Shown: positions 61,596-64,000 of the stretch, piece by piece
Layout: the number at the start of each line of letters is the position of its first letter
How positions within the stretch are numbered: the first letter of the stretch is position 1
Assembly (NCBI RefSeq): GCF_009834545.1
Contig: NZ_CP019427.1
Location: 3,788,001 to 3,852,000, forward strand
Length of the DNA stretch: 64,000 nucleotides
Direction: 5' to 3'
Source: Pseudomonas sp. S04
GTDB lineage: Bacteria; Pseudomonadota; Gammaproteobacteria; Pseudomonadales; Pseudomonadaceae
Made by a program: the position numbers and the translations under genes
Notes under the pieces: model-generated
The model's input: only the letters and a program-made list of their open reading frames with translations
What the model was told of the DNA's origin: nothing
The model's database searches: none

Positions 61596-62303
61596 CTAGA
61601 GCTCCCAGGCAAACGGATTGAACAGGTAGCCCTTGCCCCACACGGTCTTGATGCACACCGGCTCGCGCGGGTTGTCCTTGAGTTTGGCCCGCAGCTTGCT
61701 GATGTACACGTCGACGCTGCGGTTGAGGCCGTCGAAGGCGATGCCACGCATGCGGTTGAGGATGTCGTCCCGGGACAGGGTCTTGCCGGCCGCGCTCGCC
61801 AGCAACCACAGCAACTCGAACTCCATGGTGGTCAGTTCGATCAGCTCGCCGGCCAGGCGCACTTCGCGGCAACTGCGATCGATCAGCAGCCCGCCGAACT
61901 CCAGCGAACCGCGCACTGTGCTTTCCGGGACCTGGCGGCGTTGCAGGGCACGCAGGCGAGCCAGTAGCACCGGTGGTTTGATCGGTTTGATCACATAGTC
62001 GTCGGCACCGGACTCCAGGCCGAGGATGTGGTCGAGGTCATCCTCCTTGGCAGTGAGGATGACGATGGGGGTATCGGACAGGCTGCGGATCTCGCGACAC
62101 AGGTGCAGCCCGCTCTGGCCCGGCAGCATCAGGTCGAGTACGACCATCTTCGGCTTGAACTCGATGAACGCGGCCAGGGCCAGGTCGCCGCGATACACCT
62201 GCCGCACTTCGAAGCCGTGCTGGGACAGGAAGTAGGCGATCAGCCCGGAGAGCTTTTCGTCGTCTTCCACCAGCAATACTTTGCCAAAACCCAGGTTATC
62301 CAT
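61596..62303 (-). CDS. rstA: OmpR-family response regulator RstA-like
   Basis: 235-residue response regulator. Receiver with Asp57 in VVLDLMLPGQSG and Lys in DDYVIKPIKPPVLLARLRAL, followed by an OmpR winged-helix domain (LTTMEFELLWLLASAAGKTLSRDDILNRMRG, RSVDVYISKLRAKL). HILGLESGADDY and the K-P-P segment are close to RstA. First gene of the two-component operon; signal unknown (acid and divalent cations control RstAB in enterobacteria). Confidence 0.92.
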   Translation of the reverse strand: MDNLGFGKVLLVEDDEKLSGLIAYFLSQHGFEVRQVYRGDLALAAFIEFKPKMVVLDLMLPGQSGLHLCREIRSLSDTPIVILTAKEDDLDHILGLESGADDYVIKPIKPPVLLARLRALQRRQVPESTVRGSLEFGGLLIDRSCREVRLAGELIELTTMEFELLWLLASAAGKTLSRDDILNRMRGIAFDGLNRSVDVYISKLRAKLKDNPREPVCIKTVWGKGYLFNPFAWEL

Positions 62304-62381
62304 AACGACCGTCGACCACGCCTTGAGTGAAGGGGCCGCATTATGGCGCCAATCGATGGCGGGACGCAGACGACAGACGGC

Positions 62382-62408
62382 AAAAACCGCCCTTGGCGGA
62401 CGGTTTTC
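62382..62408 (-). terminator. Intrinsic terminator after miaE
   Basis: On the minus strand CCGCC-AAG-GGCGG with flanking AAAACCG/CGGTTTTT, about 70 bases beyond the miaE stop and before the rstA promoter. Confidence 0.75.
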
Positions 62409-62477
62409 AGTGATCTTTCATACTCTTAAGAGTTTTTAACAATTGCCCCGGGTTCTTTGACAATTACCCGGCGGGTG

Positions 62478-63086
62478 TCAGGCGGCGGCCGGTACACCAC
62501 TGTGGAAGCGAAATTCGACGTCCGGCGACTCGATCAACTCCTGCTCGGCAGCGCGGACCCGCTCGATTACCTGGGCAATGTCCTTGGCGTCGCCGTATTG
62601 ATAGGCCAGCTTCAGGTATCCCTGGAAGTGCCGGGCTTCGCTTTTCAGCAGGCCAAAGTAGAACTTGCCCAGTTCCTCGTCCAGGTGCGGCACCAGTGCC
62701 TCGAAGCGCTCGCAACTGCGCGCTTCGATAAAGGCCCCGACCACCAGGGTGTCCACCAGTTTGACCGGCTCGTGGCTGCGCACCACCTTGCGCAGGCCCG
62801 AGGCGTAGCGCCCGGCGGACAGCTGGCGCAGCGCGATCTTGCGCTTCTTCATCAGGCGCATGACCTGCTCGTGGTGCACCAGTTCTTCACGGGCCAGGCG
62901 CGACATCAGGTTGATCAGGTCAACATGGGAGTGGTACTTGGCAATCAGGCTCAACGCTGTGCTGGCGGCCTTGAACTCGCAGTTCTTGTGGTCGATCAGC
63001 AGGGTTTCCTGATCGGCCAGCGCCGCCTGAACCCAGCCATCCGGCGTCCGGCAACCAAGGAACTCATGAATCTCGGGAAGGATCAT
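62478..63086 (-). CDS. miaE: tRNA-(ms2io6A37) hydroxylase MiaE
   Basis: 202-residue di-iron monooxygenase that hydroxylates the isopentenyl side chain of ms2i6A37 in tRNAs reading UNN codons. The ferritin-like ligands are in DHKNCEFKAASTAL, REELVHHEQVMRLM, EARSCERFEALV and SEARHFQGYLKLA, each with the expected E/H. Length matches MiaE (about 200). Start ATG 63086. It is oxygen-dependent, and lies divergent from an Anr-controlled universal stress gene. Confidence 0.93.
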   Translation of the reverse strand: MILPEIHEFLGCRTPDGWVQAALADQETLLIDHKNCEFKAASTALSLIAKYHSHVDLINLMSRLAREELVHHEQVMRLMKKRKIALRQLSAGRYASGLRKVVRSHEPVKLVDTLVVGAFIEARSCERFEALVPHLDEELGKFYFGLLKSEARHFQGYLKLAYQYGDAKDIAQVIERVRAAEQELIESPDVEFRFHSGVPAAA

Positions 63087-63227
63087 TGGCTCACTTCCGA
63101 CAGTTCAACAGGACCATGGGGCAGGACGGCGAGGATTTCAGGGATCGATGACATGGGGCTCACGGGCAAAAGGTTCAAAGCGAGGCGCGATTATACCGGG
63201 CTGCCGGCAGACCACCAGTCGCTGCAC

Positions 63228-63241
63228 TTGATATGCATCAA
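63228..63241 (+). promoter_or_regulatory. Anr/FNR box
   Basis: TTGATATGCATCAA: both TTGAT/ATCAA halves perfect. A -10-like TATAGT lies at 63265-63270, so a start of transcription near 63276 would place the box centre at about -41.5, the class II activation position. It precedes the universal stress protein gene. Confidence 0.85.
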
Positions 63242-63310
63242 GGCCCTGGATCACCACCAGCATCTATAGTTGTTCAACACGCTTATTTTTTGTCATCGGA
63301 GATCCTGACC

Positions 63311-64000
63311 ATGCAAGACATCCGCAGCATTCTGGTGGTGATTGAGCCCTCCCCCGACGAAAGCCTGGCGCTCAAGCGCGCCAAGTTGATCGCCGGGGTC
63401 ACCCAGGCGCACCTGCATTTGCTGATTTGCGATAAAAAGCATGATCACTCGGCACTGTTGAGCGTGCTCAAGGCCAGCCTGGTGGGCGAAGGCCATAGCG
63501 TTACCACCGAGCAGGCCTGGAACGAAACCGTGCACGACACTATCGTCGAAGTGCAGCAGGCCGAAGGCTGCGGGTTGGTGGTCAAGCAGCACTTTGCCGA
63601 CAATCCGCTGAAAAAATTCCTCCTGACCCCGGACGACTGGAAGCTGCTGCGCCAGTGCCCGAGCCCGGTGCTACTGGTGAAAACCGCCAAACCCTGGACC
63701 GGCGGGACTATCCTTGCGGCCATCGATGTGGGGAACAACGACCCCGAACATCGGGTATTGCACGCCACCATCGTCGATCATGGGTTCGACATCGCTCACT
63801 TGGCCAAGGCCCAACTGCATGTGATCACCGCGCATCCGTCGCCGATGCTGTCGGCCGCCGACCCGGTGTTCCAGCTCAAGGAAACCATCGAGGCGCGCTA
63901 TCGCGAAGACTGCAAGGCGTTCCAGGCCGAGTTCGACATCGATGACGAGCACCTGCATGTCGAGGAAGGCCCGGCCGATGTATTGATTCCGCACATGGCC
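63311..64000 (+). CDS. Universal stress protein (tandem Usp domains, UspE-like), 3' partial
   Basis: Open reading frame from ATG 63311 to the right edge, 230 codons so far. The first Usp domain begins MQDIRSILVVIEPSPDESLALKRAKLIAG and ends near CPSPVLLVKTAKPW; the second begins TGGTILAAIDVGNNDPEHRVL, so this is a two-domain UspE-type protein. An Anr box and -10 element lie upstream, so it should rise under oxygen limitation. The 3' end is outside the window. Confidence 0.9.
   Translation, partial: MQDIRSILVVIEPSPDESLALKRAKLIAGVTQAHLHLLICDKKHDHSALLSVLKASLVGEGHSVTTEQAWNETVHDTIVEVQQAEGCGLVVKQHFADNPLKKFLLTPDDWKLLRQCPSPVLLVKTAKPWTGGTILAAIDVGNNDPEHRVLHATIVDHGFDIAHLAKAQLHVITAHPSPMLSAADPVFQLKETIEARYREDCKAFQAEFDIDDEHLHVEEGPADVLIPHMA

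Noticed and set aside
63228..63241. Anr box acting on miaE
   Set aside because: The box lies about 140 bases upstream of miaE on its side, too far for standard activation; the usp side geometry fits exactly.

Overview
The window is a 64 kb piece of a GC-rich gammaproteobacterial chromosome, almost certainly a Pseudomonas of the fluorescens group. The evidence is REP/REPIN sequences of the GTGGGAGC...GCTCGC type, a large dispersed palindromic repeat typical of these genomes, FAD-dependent amino-acid oxidation genes, DUF3300/DUF2950/DUF2252 genes, rstA/rstB-like and miaE genes, a canonical Anr/FNR box, and Pseudomonas-like codon use. No prophage, plasmid function, CRISPR array or replication origin was seen; the only mobile element is one IS481-family insertion sequence.

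Layout. 0-2 kb: 3' end of an amino-acid oxidation/uptake operon (DadA-like enzyme, ABC ATPase). 2-7 kb: small or orphan genes, a VOC protein, a TonB-dependent receptor whose signal peptide is broken by an 11-bp tandem duplication, and acpH. 7.2-15.8 kb: a compact electrophile/redox-defence island. A plus-strand arm (AhpD-like, OYE-like, tautomerase, kefF, kefC) and a minus-strand arm (osmC-like, SDR, tetR, frnE-like, thioredoxin) converge on one hairpin, and both arms begin at near-identical 20-bp operator-like sites; a second paralogous TetR lies beside it. 16-30 kb: envelope/regulatory genes, a 1461-residue hybrid sensor kinase with an HD-GYP response regulator, a coupled DUF3300-DUF2950 pair, DUF2252 and the rRNA hydroxylation gene rlhA. 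30-37 kb: RidA family, tRNA-Gln, and a four-gene cluster (glutamine-synthetase-like ligase, ALDH, Fe-ADH, APC permease) that looks like gamma-glutamylated amine or amino-alcohol catabolism.

37-45.7 kb: e(P4)-type phosphatase, then a minus-strand set of exported amidohydrolase, TorF porin and NCS1 permease. Each of these three has an ATAACAACAA-type sequence before its start, which suggests joint catabolite repression by Hfq/Crc. A ~2 kb inverted-repeat element follows, split by the IS481-family element with a GGTA target duplication. 45.7-54 kb: a LuxR-type regulator divergent from an rpiR-ddpX-ddpABCDF operon for D-Ala-D-Ala/dipeptide salvage. 54-64 kb: BON protein, MXKDX repeat protein, Moco oxidoreductase plus cytochrome b, MHS-family transporter, PaaI thioesterase, MipA/OmpV protein, a 174-bp REP-bearing tandem array, rstAB-like two-component system, miaE, and the start of a universal stress protein gene behind an Anr box placed for class II activation.

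The four most interesting signals are the out-of-frame 11-bp repeat in the TonB receptor, the convergent electrophile module with shared operators and an OYE lacking two canonical active-site residues, the ligase/ALDH/Fe-ADH/permease cluster with paired palindromic operators, and the IS-interrupted palindromic element.
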